DNA of 64,000 nt from Candidatus Alistipes merdigallinarum (lineage in GTDB: Bacteria; Bacteroidota; Bacteroidia; Bacteroidales; Rikenellaceae). Positions 8,916 to 17,730 of the stretch are shown piece by piece. The stretch covers positions 62,001 through 126,000 of the forward strand of contig DWXH01000031.1 in assembly GCA_019119305.1 (NCBI GenBank). The letters run 5' to 3'. A program made the translations under genes and the position numbers. A model generated the notes under the pieces. It was not told where the DNA came from and made no database searches. It saw only the letters and a list, made by a program, of their open reading frames with translations. The number at the start of each line of letters is the position of its first letter. The stretch's first letter is position 1.

Positions 8916-11693
8916 ATGAATAAATTCAAGCGCACTGTTACGACTATCATGTCAGCCGCAACGATTGTTACGCTCTCCTCGTGTAGCTCACAAAACGGAG
9001 AAGATATTGAAATTACCGATCTTCGTTGTCGGAATCTGGAAAACCCCGAAGGTGTGGACCGGGCATCATTCAGTTGGGAGATCGATACGGATCTGCCCAA
9101 TATCACGCAAACTGCTTGGGAAATCGAAATCGCCAGCGACAAGAAAGCATTGGAAAAAGGGAAAGCCGACGTTTGGCACTCCGGGAAACAGCTCTCCGAC
9201 CAACAACTGAACGTCGAGCCACAAGGGGCCTCCCTGCAATCGGGGGCAAGCTACTGGTGGCGCGTCCGGGTATGGACCGGAGACGACAAAGTAACCTCAT
9301 GGAGTGATCCGGCTTACTTCTCCTTAGGGCCCGACTCTTCGCAATGGAAAGGCCAATGGATTACTGCCGAATGGGAAGAGGGAGCACCTCTGCCCTATTT
9401 CCGCAAAACATTCGACGTATCGAAAGCAGGCACGAAACCGGTCCGTGCCGTCGTCTACCTGTCCGGATTGGGATGCAGCGATCTGTTTTTCAACGGTCAT
9501 CGTGTAGACTCGACCCGCATTCTTGACCCTGCGCAAACCAACTACGAACAATATGCTTTTTATAGCACGTTCGACGTGACTCCTCTCCTGCAAAAAGGAA
9601 ACAACTGCATCGGCGTGATGCTCGGCGACGGATGGTACAGTCAAGGGAAAGTCTGGGGGCCCGGATTCAGCTACGGTAAACCCATTCTGTTCGCTCAAAT
9701 GGATGTTACCTACAAGGACGGTTCAACCCTGACGGTTGCAACCGACGAGACGTGGGAGTGGACACCCGGACCGATTCTCAGTACGAATATCTATGCCGGA
9801 GAGGTTTACGACGCAAATAAGGAGATCGAAGGATGGGCCGAAGCCGATACCCCGCTCGAAGGGTGGAAACCTGCACTAATCGCATCGGGTATCATACCGC
9901 AACGGCTCGAGCCCCAACTGATCGAACCGATCCGCATGCAGGAAACGATCGACCCCGTCGACCTGTGGCAGACGCCATCCGGAAGCTGGATTTTCGATTT
10001 CGGTGTCAACGTAGCGGGAATTCCGCTGGTAGAGGTCGAATTGCCACAAGGGACCCGGCTCAAGATGCAGATGGGAGAGCTACTCGACTCTACCCGCATG
10101 ATTGACTATAATACAACCGGTCCTGCAGCAACGGGTGTCATCCAAACGGATGAATACATCTGCTCGGGCAAAGGGAAAGAACGCTGGACACCCCGTTTCA
10201 CCTATCACGGATTCCGTTACCTGGAGCTCTCCGGTGTAACCGAGCAGCCCGATCTCTCATGGATCAAGGTCATTACCGTATATACGGATGTGGATGAACG
10301 CGGTTCGTTCGAGTGCTCCGATCCCACGATCAACCGCCTGCACGAACTGGCTATCCGTACCATGCTCAGCAACATCCACGGGCTGCCGACCGACTGCCCG
10401 CATCGGGAACGTTGCGGCTGGCTGGGCGATGCGCATGCCGTTTTCCCGTTCGAAAGCTTCAACTACGACATGAACAACTTCTGGATGAAATACATGGCCG
10501 ATATCAGCTCTTCATCTTCCGTATTTTTAGAAAATACATTGCACCAAAAACTGCATAATTCAGAGTTCTATTTCGCTGACAAACAGCCCGGCATTCCGTT
10601 TATGATCTCTCCGGGACGTCGGTTGTGCGGCGTAGCTTCGCCCGACTGGGGAACCGCTGTCGTACAGATTCCATGGAATATCTACCTCTATTTCGGGAAC
10701 AAAGAAGCATTGGATATTTATTACGGAGAGATGAAACAGTGGGTGGACCACGTCAACGCCCTGACCGAAAACCATATCGTTCCCTACGGTCTCGGTGACT
10801 GGTGTCCGCCGGAAGGCAACGGGACAATCGACTGCCCGATTCCGCTCAGTTCGACCGCTTTCCATTACCACGATGCCGATCTGGTCGCACAAGCCGCCGC
10901 AGTACTCGGTAAGACGGATGACGTTACACGATACTCCGCCTTGCGAGACAGCATCAAATCGGCTTTCATCGAAAAATTCTACGACAAAGAGAACCACACG
11001 TACGGTAGTCAAACCGCCAACGCGATGGCCCTTGCCTACGGTTTGGTTCCTGCCGGTGAAGAAAAAGCGCTCTCTGACGCAACGGTCCGCAACATGCAGG
11101 AAAAGTATGACAACTTCTTCCATACGGGTATCTTCGGTCTGGGACACATCGGACAAGCCCTTTCACGTTACGGCAACGGCGAAGCTGCATGGAACGCCTT
11201 TACCAAAAAGGGAGAAAACAGTTTCTCCTGGATGTGGGAACAGGCCGATGCAACGACTCTTTGGGAGATCCTCCCGACCAACAAGGTCAGTACAAAAGTC
11301 GGAGCGGGAGCCTCTTTGAACCACCCGATGCAGGGTGTCTATGATGCGTGGTTCTACGAAGACATCTTAGGTATCCGTCCGGACGCTTCAGGTCCCGGAT
11401 TCAAAGTAACCCGTTTCAATCCGACAATGACCCCCTATTTAGAGTGGGCCGAAGGATCAGTTGAGTCTGCTTACGGAGAAGTATCGAGCAAATGGAAAAA
11501 CGAAAACGGCAAACTGAACTGGAAAATCGAAATCCCCGCCAACACTTCGGGCCTGGTTGCTCTTCCTGCCGGAAAGAGTGTCACGATCAACAACTCGGCA
11601 TTCGATGTAACGGCATACCCCGTTGCCGAACAGGATGGAGAACTCGCATGGTACCGTTTCCCGTCCGGACAATACGATATCGTAATCGAATAG
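8916..11693 (+). CDS. Alpha-L-rhamnosidase, GH78, lipoprotein
   Basis: The 925-residue protein hydrolyses terminal alpha-L-rhamnose from glycosides or polysaccharides. An N-terminal signal ending LSSCSS suggests a lipid-anchored outer-membrane protein. Domain order matches GH78: a fibronectin-like N-terminal domain (about 30-140), rhamnosidase N and concanavalin-like domains (FDFGVNVAG, YHGFRYLELSG), and an (alpha/alpha)6 barrel. The signature DCPHRERCGWLGD at 493-505 carries the conserved acidic residues, and the C-terminal beta domain is complete. The start at 8916 is the first ATG and gives a good signal peptide. It lies 24 bases after the GH106-like gene, forming a pair of different rhamnosidase folds. 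Confidence 0.93.
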   Translation: MNKFKRTVTTIMSAATIVTLSSCSSQNGEDIEITDLRCRNLENPEGVDRASFSWEIDTDLPNITQTAWEIEIASDKKALEKGKADVWHSGKQLSDQQLNVEPQGASLQSGASYWWRVRVWTGDDKVTSWSDPAYFSLGPDSSQWKGQWITAEWEEGAPLPYFRKTFDVSKAGTKPVRAVVYLSGLGCSDLFFNGHRVDSTRILDPAQTNYEQYAFYSTFDVTPLLQKGNNCIGVMLGDGWYSQGKVWGPGFSYGKPILFAQMDVTYKDGSTLTVATDETWEWTPGPILSTNIYAGEVYDANKEIEGWAEADTPLEGWKPALIASGIIPQRLEPQLIEPIRMQETIDPVDLWQTPSGSWIFDFGVNVAGIPLVEVELPQGTRLKMQMGELLDSTRMIDYNTTGPAATGVIQTDEYICSGKGKERWTPRFTYHGFRYLELSGVTEQPDLSWIKVITVYTDVDERGSFECSDPTINRLHELAIRTMLSNIHGLPTDCPHRERCGWLGDAHAVFPFESFNYDMNNFWMKYMADISSSSSVFLENTLHQKLHNSEFYFADKQPGIPFMISPGRRLCGVASPDWGTAVVQIPWNIYLYFGNKEALDIYYGEMKQWVDHVNALTENHIVPYGLGDWCPPEGNGTIDCPIPLSSTAFHYHDADLVAQAAAVLGKTDDVTRYSALRDSIKSAFIEKFYDKENHTYGSQTANAMALAYGLVPAGEEKALSDATVRNMQEKYDNFFHTGIFGLGHIGQALSRYGNGEAAWNAFTKKGENSFSWMWEQADATTLWEILPTNKVSTKVGAGASLNHPMQGVYDAWFYEDILGIRPDASGPGFKVTRFNPTMTPYLEWAEGSVESAYGEVSSKWKNENGKLNWKIEIPANTSGLVALPAGKSVTINNSAFDVTAYPVAEQDGELAWYRFPSGQYDIVIE

Positions 11694-11724
11694 TATCCGA
11701 ATGGCGATTATAAAACGAAATATT

Positions 11725-12282
11725 ATGAAAACCGTATTTGTATTTTTAATCACACACTTCGAGGAGACCGAAGCACTCACTACGATCGATATTCTCCGCC
11801 GCGCAGGGATAAATGTCCGTACCGTATCGCTTACCGGCGAATCGATCGTCACGAGTAGCCATGACATTCCGGTCAAGGCCGACATGCTGTTTGAAGAGGC
11901 CGCTTTCGACACGGCCGAAATGCTGGTCATCCCCGGCGGAACCCCCGCTTTCAGCCAACACGAAGGCTTGAAAAAAGAGGTAGCCGCATTTTATAACAAA
12001 GGGGGAAAAGTCGCTGCGATTTGTGCCTCACCGATGGTACTCGGTATTCTGGGAATTTTGAAAGGCCGTAAAGCAACCTGTTTCCCGGGCTTCGAAAAAT
12101 ATCTGGAGGGAGCCACACTCTGTACAGATCAGAAAGTGGTCGTAGATGGAAATGTAACTACCGGACGAGGAGCGGGTGTTACGATCGACTTTGCCCTGAC
12201 GCTCGTCGAAATACTGAAAGGCAAATCCCAACGGGACGCAGTGGCCGATCAGCTGACAATCGGTCCGAGTTTCAAACAATAA
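11725..12282 (+). CDS. DJ-1/PfpI (YajL-like) family protein
   Basis: The 185-residue cytoplasmic protein has the class I glutamine amidotransferase-like fold of the DJ-1/ThiJ/PfpI family. The ATG at 11725 fits the family N-terminus (MKTVFVFL); an ATG 24 bases earlier would add eight unusual residues. The FEETEA segment near 12-17 supplies the conserved acidic residue, VIPGG is at about 68-72, and the nucleophile cysteine is in AAICASP (Cys100). Proteins of this family act as deglycase-like or redox-stress proteins or remain unassigned. It follows GH78 by 31 bases and is the last gene before a strong terminator. The reaction is not predictable from the sequence alone. Confidence 0.88.
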   Translation: MKTVFVFLITHFEETEALTTIDILRRAGINVRTVSLTGESIVTSSHDIPVKADMLFEEAAFDTAEMLVIPGGTPAFSQHEGLKKEVAAFYNKGGKVAAICASPMVLGILGILKGRKATCFPGFEKYLEGATLCTDQKVVVDGNVTTGRGAGVTIDFALTLVEILKGKSQRDAVADQLTIGPSFKQ

Positions 12283-12298
12283 AGCCCGGATCGGAACA

Positions 12299-12347
12299 AA
12301 GACGAAGAGAGTGCCTGCTGAAATAAAACAGGCACTCTCTTCGTCTT
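12299..12347. terminator. Bidirectional hairpin between the PfpI gene and era
   Basis: A perfect 19-bp inverted repeat (arms 12299-12317 and 12329-12347, 11-base A-rich loop) sits between convergent genes. A short T run (TTGTTTC) follows on the + strand and TTTGTTCC on the - strand. Confidence 0.85.
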
Positions 12348-12365
12348 GTTTCATCCCTAATCTTT

Positions 12366-13247
12366 TCAGACATCAAGGTAACCGAAACGACGCAGCTGAC
12401 GGTCATCGTTCCGCCAATTTTCATTGACCTTGACAAACAACTTCAAAAAGACCTTTTTCCCGAGAAAACGTTCAAGCTCCTCACGGGCTTCCGTCCCTAC
12501 CTTTTTCAATTTGCTCCCTTTGTGCCCGATCAGAATGGCTTTTTGGCTCTCGCGGGCTACATATATCGTAGCGGAAATCCGATCGATCGCAGGCTCCTCG
12601 TGGTACTCGTCTATCGCAACCTCGACACAATAGGGAATCTCCTTCTCATAATTCAGTAAAATCTTTTCACGGACAATCTCCGAAGCAAAAAAACGCAACG
12701 TTTTATCGGTCAATGCATCTTTCGGATAATAGGGTTCACCCTCGGGTAATGCAGCCAGGATCCGGTCGAAAAGCCCCCCTATATTGAAATTATTCAATGC
12801 CGACACGGGGATTATTTCAGCTTCGGGTAATGCCTTCTGCCACTCCCCGACAAGAGACTCGAGCTGATCGGGGGTCGTCAAATCGATTTTATTGATTACC
12901 AACAACGTCTTCACCCCTCCAGCTGCCACACGTAACAATACATCGTTCGACACGTCGGGATGTTCCGTTACATCGGTAACATACAACAAGATATCGGCAT
13001 CGACCAAAGCCCCCATAACGAAGCGCATCATCGACTCCTGTAACTTATAATTGGGCCGGAGAATACCGGGCGTATCGGAATAAACGATCTGAAAATCGTC
13101 ACCGTTGACGATTCCCATAATCCGATGGCGCGTAGTCTGTGCTTTCGAGGTAATAATCGAAAGACGCTCCCCCACCAAAGCGTTCATAAGCGTCGATTTC
13201 CCCTTATTGGGATTTCCTATGATGTTGACAAACCCTGACTTATGCAT
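12366..13247 (-). CDS. era: GTPase Era
   Basis: Era is an essential GTPase that binds 16S rRNA and assists 30S subunit maturation. The 293-residue protein has the GTPase domain with G1 GNPNKGKS (11-18), the switch segment KAQTTRHR, G3 DTPG (58-61) and G4 NKID (119-122). A C-terminal KH domain follows, with the IGHKGSKLKKVG loop and the RNA-binding tail LKLFVKVNENWR. The G1 loop has lysine where many Era proteins have valine (NVGKS); the consensus GxxxxGKS is kept. A -7 box lies just upstream, and a hairpin shared with the PfpI gene lies downstream. Confidence 0.97.
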   Translation of the reverse strand: MHKSGFVNIIGNPNKGKSTLMNALVGERLSIITSKAQTTRHRIMGIVNGDDFQIVYSDTPGILRPNYKLQESMMRFVMGALVDADILLYVTDVTEHPDVSNDVLLRVAAGGVKTLLVINKIDLTTPDQLESLVGEWQKALPEAEIIPVSALNNFNIGGLFDRILAALPEGEPYYPKDALTDKTLRFFASEIVREKILLNYEKEIPYCVEVAIDEYHEEPAIDRISATIYVARESQKAILIGHKGSKLKKVGTEAREELERFLGKKVFLKLFVKVNENWRNDDRQLRRFGYLDV

Positions 13248-13266
13248 ACAAGAATGTTATTTTGCG

Positions 13267-13274
13267 CAAAGATA
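13267..13274 (-). promoter_or_regulatory. -7 promoter element for era
   Basis: On the minus strand this reads TATCTTTG, an exact TAnnTTTG match, 20 bases before the era ATG. No TTTG is seen at the ideal upstream spacing. Confidence 0.6.
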
Positions 13275-13331
13275 GGTTTTATTCGGCAAATGCCGCGTCA
13301 AAAAGACTCCGATTGATCGGTACATGCACAA

Positions 13332-13360
13332 AAAGGGACACGTCACAAAAGACGTGCCCC
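13332..13360 (-). terminator. Terminator of the DUF4890 gene
   Basis: A 10-bp stem with one mismatch (arms 13335-13344 and 13351-13360) has a 6-base loop. On the minus strand it is followed by TTTTTG, placing it 28-55 bases beyond the stop of the gene ending at 13388. Confidence 0.7.
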
Positions 13361-13387
13361 CTCTCCTTCACTCACTTTCACCATGTA

Positions 13388-13891
13388 CTACATGTCTCCT
13401 TCCGGTTCTGAAAATCCGGGCTCTTCCATATCCATCGGAGCCGGTCTATGCCCCATACCGGGACGTGCAGGTCTCCTTTTTTGCATCGCAGCGCGCTGCT
13501 CGCTCCATTTGGCATATTGCTCTTCAGTAAGCACACCTTTGATTTGCTCTTCCATCTCCGTCATCCGCTCCACACGGGCTTTTCTCAGCGAGTCGGCCTT
13601 TGTCGAATCGATCGCTATCCTTTCCCGTTTCGGTCTCTCCATTTTCTGTCCCTCTTTCGGTTCCGGTCTTTGCGGCCGATCGGCTTCAATCTGAGTAAAA
13701 TTATCCGTCAAAATCTGTCGGATCTGATCGGCCTGTTCGTCCGACAAGGCAAGCTGCTCGGTCATCATCTTGGTCATACGATCGGCACGTTCTGCCGGAT
13801 CTATCTTTTCCCGTCTGGGAGGCTGTGCCACCACGACAATCGCCGAAAACAATACAACGAAAGTCGACACTACAATTTTCATTGCTTTCAT
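13388..13891 (-). CDS. Spy/CpxP-like periplasmic protein (DUF4890 type)
   Basis: The 167-residue exported protein has a signal peptide ending VVVAQ. The mature part is helical and highly charged, with two LTxxQ-like repeats: MTEQLALSDEQADQIRQIL and IKGVLTEEQYAKW. Such repeats typify Spy/CpxP-like and DUF4890 proteins, which act as periplasmic chaperones or metal/stress sensors elsewhere. The tail is rich in Arg, Pro, Met and Glu. ATG codons at 13891 and 13882 are both possible starts; the longer frame would use TTG at 13900. It is monocistronic, with its own -7 box and terminator. Confidence 0.75.
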   Translation of the reverse strand: MKAMKIVVSTFVVLFSAIVVVAQPPRREKIDPAERADRMTKMMTEQLALSDEQADQIRQILTDNFTQIEADRPQRPEPKEGQKMERPKRERIAIDSTKADSLRKARVERMTEMEEQIKGVLTEEQYAKWSEQRAAMQKRRPARPGMGHRPAPMDMEEPGFSEPEGDM

Positions 13892-13935
13892 TTCTTTCAA
13901 AATTTAGTTAAATACTACGACGGTGATCCGTACTG

Positions 13936-13943
13936 CAAAAATA
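13936..13943 (-). promoter_or_regulatory. -7 promoter element for the DUF4890 gene
   Basis: The minus strand reads TATTTTTG, matching TAnnTTTG, about 45 bases before the start codon. Confidence 0.55.
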
Positions 13944-14053
13944 ACTCCATATAAGCGGGTCATATTGTATCATAAAAGGTCAAACGGCCCAACAGGCGGG
14001 GGAAACGCCCGGAATGGAGGGCGAATTTTTCAGACTGCAGCACAATAAAACAT

Positions 14054-15034
14054 TTAACGCTTGTTACACCAAAACAAACGATCGGCATGAGCCTCGATCC
14101 GTTCTTCCACATCATCCGGAAGTGCAGGGAAAAAGTCCATTTTCAGTCGGGTCTCCAAACTATCTATGCTCATTGCATAGGAAAAAAAATCTTTTGACAA
14201 CTGCTTTTCATTGGGAATAAGAAAGGCGATTGCCTGACACTCCGAGTCGCTGTATAAAAGAATAGCTTTGAAAAACCGTTCAGGAACCCCGATTCCTCCC
14301 TCTATTCGCTGAAGCCTACCGGACAGATCACCCCCGGTTACGATGTAAAGAGTATCATACTGACAAGCCCACCGGCGCACCTGTTCCTCGAGCAGACGCC
14401 AAACACCCCGATTCAGCTCCGGACGCTGCGGCGAAATATTCGACAGGAGAAAGGTGGCCCGATTTTCCTGGGATGAACCGCAACGGTCCGCCGATGGGAG
14501 GAGGTGACCCCGATCGAATCCACTGCCCTTATAATCGCTGTCAGAAGCAGTAGGCCAACCATACGACAAGACATGAGGATCACGGCGGAACGAATTGCTG
14601 CGGTTCGCTATTCCGGCATTCAACTCGGTGCGAGTCAACCGATAGGCCACCCATTCTGCCTGCCGGTACATCGTATCGTAGAGCAACGTGTACCGGCCCA
14701 CCTCATTACGAATTACAAATTTTCTATTATCTATTACCGGGAGTTCAAGTCCTTCCCGATCGACGAACGTTGCTCCTGTTTTTACAGAAACATTTTTCTT
14801 TTCTCTTGTCGGGCTGACAGGAGTTTTGGAATTTTTCCGTTTCGGTTTGGCCAAATTTTTGGAGTCGGAGTTATTGTCGGATCTCACCTCGGTCCGTTGA
14901 CATGGAACCGCACCTCGATCCATTGTTGCCGTACGTCGCAAGGTGACCGCCAACACAACGACCAAAACAGCGAGCAACAGTACGATCCAACGGTAGCTTC
15001 GCTTCGATATCTTGATAGAGTTCCGCTTTTTCAT
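14054..15034 (-). CDS. Membrane-anchored DNA/RNA non-specific endonuclease
   Basis: The 326-residue protein belongs to the beta-beta-alpha-metal nuclease family (NUC1/Serratia nuclease type), which cuts DNA and RNA without sequence preference. A single membrane segment at about 16-31 follows a basic N-terminus, so the catalytic part should face the periplasm. A Lys/Ser-rich linker spans about 45-85. The active-site DRGH motif is at 174-177 (His177 as general base) and the metal-binding asparagine is in ELNRGVW (about 206-212). A -7 box lies directly upstream, back-to-back with the obg promoter. Possible roles are nucleic-acid scavenging or surface DNA clearance. The nearby TonB receptor operon makes a link conceivable but unproven. 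Confidence 0.9.
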   Translation of the reverse strand: MKKRNSIKISKRSYRWIVLLLAVLVVVLAVTLRRTATMDRGAVPCQRTEVRSDNNSDSKNLAKPKRKNSKTPVSPTREKKNVSVKTGATFVDREGLELPVIDNRKFVIRNEVGRYTLLYDTMYRQAEWVAYRLTRTELNAGIANRSNSFRRDPHVLSYGWPTASDSDYKGSGFDRGHLLPSADRCGSSQENRATFLLSNISPQRPELNRGVWRLLEEQVRRWACQYDTLYIVTGGDLSGRLQRIEGGIGVPERFFKAILLYSDSECQAIAFLIPNEKQLSKDFFSYAMSIDSLETRLKMDFFPALPDDVEERIEAHADRLFWCNKR

Positions 15035-15050
15035 GTCCGATAAACCGATC

Positions 15051-15058
15051 CAAAGATA
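15051..15058 (-). promoter_or_regulatory. -7 promoter element for the endonuclease gene
   Basis: The minus strand reads TATCTTTG, an exact consensus match, 17 bases before the start at 15034. It is 8 bases from the oppositely directed obg -7 box. Confidence 0.6.
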
Positions 15059-15066
15059 AAAAATAT

Positions 15067-15074
15067 TACCTTTG
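15067..15074 (+). promoter_or_regulatory. -7 promoter element for obg
   Basis: TACCTTTG matches TAnnTTTG and lies 31 bases before the obg ATG at 15105. Confidence 0.6.
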
Positions 15075-15104
15075 ACGCATCATCCAACCCCACGAATAAA
15101 CGCT

Positions 15105-16115
15105 ATGGCATCATCCAATTTCGTCGACTACGTCAAGATCTTCGGCCGCTCCGGTAAGGGGGGAGCCGGCTCGCGACACTTTAGAAAAGAGAAATTCATC
15201 GAATTCGGAGGTCCCGACGGCGGTGACGGAGGGAACGGCGGTAGCATCATTCTTCGTGGGAACAAGCAATATTGGACTTTGATCCACCTGAAGTACCAAC
15301 GCCATATTTTTGCTGAGAACGGAGAAGCGGGCAGTGGAGCCCGTTGTTCGGGGAAAAACGGAGCCGACGTCATTATCGATGTTCCGCTGGGCACCGTGGC
15401 ACGAAACGCCGAGACAGGAGAGATCGTTTGCGAAGTAACCGAAGAGGGACAACTCGCCATTCTGCTCAAAGGTGGCCGTGGCGGACTCGGCAACTGGCAC
15501 TTCAAAACCGCCACCAATCAGGCACCCCGTTACGCCCAGCCCGGAGAGGATTGCGTCGAAGGATGGTTTATTCTGGAGCTTAAGGTGTTGGCCGATGTCG
15601 GACTCGTAGGTTTCCCGAACGCCGGAAAATCGACCCTGCTCGCTGCGGTTTCGGCCGCGAAACCCAAAATCGCCAACTACGCATTCACGACACTCGAACC
15701 CAATCTCGGTATCGTCGAATGCCGCGACCACCACTCGTTCGTCATGGCCGACATTCCCGGAATCATCGAGGGGGCCCACACCGGGAAAGGACTCGGCACC
15801 CGGTTCCTGCGCCACATCGAACGTAATTCAATCCTGTTGTTTATGATACCGGCCGATTCGAAGGATGTCAAGGAGGAGTATCGGATCCTTTTCAACGAGC
15901 TGGAACAATACAATCCGGAACTGCTCGACAAACAACGGCTGCTGGCCATTACCAAATGCGACATGCTCGATGATGAGCTGAAAGAGGCTATCGCATGCGA
16001 TCTGCCCGAAAACGTTCCGGTAATCTTCATCTCCTCTGTATCGGGATACAACATCCAGAAGCTCAAGGACCTGTTGTGGAACATGCTGCAACGGGAGAAT
16101 CCGGAAAATCAATAA
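15105..16115 (+). CDS. obg: GTPase Obg/CgtA
   Basis: Obg is an essential GTPase in 50S subunit assembly and stress response. The ATG at 15105 gives the canonical Obg-fold start; an in-frame ATG lies 33 bases upstream but adds a non-homologous leader. The glycine-rich Obg domain (about 5-158) has [18 protein letters not shown] and [12 protein letters not shown]. The G domain begins with GFPNAGKST at 169-177, followed by DIPGIIEGA and TKCD. At 336 residues it lacks the C-terminal OCT extension of longer Obg proteins, as is usual in this phylum. Its last 53 bases overlap the 3' end of the convergent DUF5689 gene. Confidence 0.96.
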   Translation: MASSNFVDYVKIFGRSGKGGAGSRHFRKEKFIEFGGPDGGDGGNGGSIILRGNKQYWTLIHLKYQRHIFAENGEAGSGARCSGKNGADVIIDVPLGTVARNAETGEIVCEVTEEGQLAILLKGGRGGLGNWHFKTATNQAPRYAQPGEDCVEGWFILELKVLADVGLVGFPNAGKSTLLAAVSAAKPKIANYAFTTLEPNLGIVECRDHHSFVMADIPGIIEGAHTGKGLGTRFLRHIERNSILLFMIPADSKDVKEEYRILFNELEQYNPELLDKQRLLAITKCDMLDDELKEAIACDLPENVPVIFISSVSGYNIQKLKDLLWNMLQRENPENQ

Positions 16116-16926
16116 CCGCTTCCACGCCTCCAAATCGAGGAGACTCCATAACCACGTTTTTCGGCACGACCACCTTCAACTGACAAGTTCCGTTGAAGTA
16201 ACTCAATATGCCTTCGATATATCCACTCCCCTCCGGCAACGTCCAGGCGGCAAAATCTGCATTGTGTGAAGTCCGGACCAGAAGCGTATCACATGAACGG
16301 TCTACAAGATGACGATCGGTATCCGAATCCGCTTCGCTCCAGCTAAGTCCGATTTCGGCATCGATAAACTGGACCTCCTCAAAAGCGACATAAGTTCCGA
16401 CCCGATCCGCGGTAGCCTCAACGATCCGCAATGTATCGGGGAAAACGGATTTGACTTCGCCCGTTTTCTTGAGATAACGGGAACGCTCCGCTTCCGGAAT
16501 AAATCCGTTTTCGTAGGCCTCATCCTCCGACACCGCACCTAACGAAACCACACCGCCATAATCTCCGAGCACCAATCCCTGACACCGGACCCGTACCTCC
16601 TGACCGATAGGATAGAGCGTATAGAGTTCATCGCCTCCCGCCTTGATCTCGATTCCGCCCGTTTCATCTTGTACAACCAATGTATAGCGATAGGCTCCGT
16701 AACAGTCGTTTGCCGTGACGATGCCCCGAATCTCCACTTCGTCGTCGATGCGCAACGGATAACCGCGGTACAACGACTTGACATAAGCGATCGATACGAC
16801 GTCAATCCACGACCCGTCATCCGCCCCATTTTCGTTCGAAGCAAAATCACGGGGCTCGCTACACCCGAACCATCCGAGCAATACAATCGCCCCGCTAACG
16901 ATCCATCTGCTGCACATCCTGTTCAT
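16063..16926 (-). CDS. DUF5689 lipoprotein, second copy
   Basis: The 287-residue protein has a signal ending in Cys22, consistent with a lipoprotein although the residues before the cysteine are not a textbook lipobox. The body resembles the DUF5689 OB-fold-like domain: [16 protein letters not shown], a [18 protein letters not shown] strand pair, a [14 protein letters not shown] strand and closing [15 protein letters not shown]. The upstream DUF5689 gene shows the same order of strands, so the two are paralogues. Its start overlaps that gene by 32 bases, and its last 53 bases overlap obg on the other strand. Function is unknown; the position suggests a surface or periplasmic partner of the TonB receptor. 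Confidence 0.82.
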   Translation of the reverse strand: MNRMCSRWIVSGAIVLLGWFGCSEPRDFASNENGADDGSWIDVVSIAYVKSLYRGYPLRIDDEVEIRGIVTANDCYGAYRYTLVVQDETGGIEIKAGGDELYTLYPIGQEVRVRCQGLVLGDYGGVVSLGAVSEDEAYENGFIPEAERSRYLKKTGEVKSVFPDTLRIVEATADRVGTYVAFEEVQFIDAEIGLSWSEADSDTDRHLVDRSCDTLLVRTSHNADFAAWTLPEGSGYIEGILSYFNGTCQLKVVVPKNVVMESPRFGGVEAVIDFPDSPVAACSTTGP

Positions 16927-17719
16927 CCCTCATTTTCAACTGATATACCTCTCTCCCGTCGATCTTGCCATAAAGTAAAATTCCGGTTATCGACACCGGG
17001 ACACAAGGAACCGTATCTCCGGCGAACGAGGCGTATCCGCTCGTATATACATAAACCGAATCCAAACCTGAAACATCACGGAACTTGATCGCCGCACTGC
17101 GCGGCTCCTCCTCGCCGGTCAATGCAACCGGCAAGGCCCATGTCGTATCGACAACCGGATCGAGCTGTAAATTATCGATACGCACCAAACGTCCTACCCG
17201 CTCCGGCTGCAATCGATCGATCGTCGTTTTCAACGGATTGGGCTCGACTTTCACACCTGATAAAAACAGATGCTGGTCGACTACCACCCGGCTCTCCATA
17301 TAGGTCACCGTGTATGACGTCAGACGATCGGCCAACCCGATCCGCAACAGGCCGTCGTCCAATTCGGCCGCCAAACCACCGCACTTCACGACCAGCTGCG
17401 CACCCACCGGATAGAGATTGTGCAGATCATACAACCCCACCAGTATCTCTGCCGCACCGGTGTTGTCCTCGATCATCAGCGTCCGGTAGAAATTATTGGC
17501 CCGGTCGGACGAGGTCACATAACCGGACAACACCATTTCGTCAGACAGTTCGACACTTCCCGAAAGGCAGCGTTCGCGTAGCGTTCCGATCTGCAGATTC
17601 GGCAGCGGTGCATGACCGTCCGACGGATCGACCTCGTCGAAAGTATTGTAATCACATGCCGTCGCCGACACGGCCAGCACAAACAGAACCACACGTATAT
17701 AGATACTCTTCATCACCAT
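16895..17719 (-). CDS. DUF5689 lipoprotein, first copy
   Basis: The 274-residue protein has a signal with the lipid-attachment cysteine at position 22 (ATAC). Its DUF5689-type pattern parallels the downstream gene: DEMVLSGYVTSSDRANN, MIEDNTGAAEILVGL, YPVGAQLVVKCGGL, RVGRLVRIDNLQL and SITGILLYGKIDGREVYQL. It starts 11 bases after the receptor gene (ATG at 17719 or 17713). DUF5689 proteins often accompany TonB receptors in Bacteroidetes, as I recall, but no biochemical role is established. Confidence is high that this is a real exported protein and moderate for the domain name. Confidence 0.82.
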   Translation of the reverse strand: MVMKSIYIRVVLFVLAVSATACDYNTFDEVDPSDGHAPLPNLQIGTLRERCLSGSVELSDEMVLSGYVTSSDRANNFYRTLMIEDNTGAAEILVGLYDLHNLYPVGAQLVVKCGGLAAELDDGLLRIGLADRLTSYTVTYMESRVVVDQHLFLSGVKVEPNPLKTTIDRLQPERVGRLVRIDNLQLDPVVDTTWALPVALTGEEEPRSAAIKFRDVSGLDSVYVYTSGYASFAGDTVPCVPVSITGILLYGKIDGREVYQLKMRDEQDVQQMDR

Positions 17720-17730
17720 CCCAATCCTCG

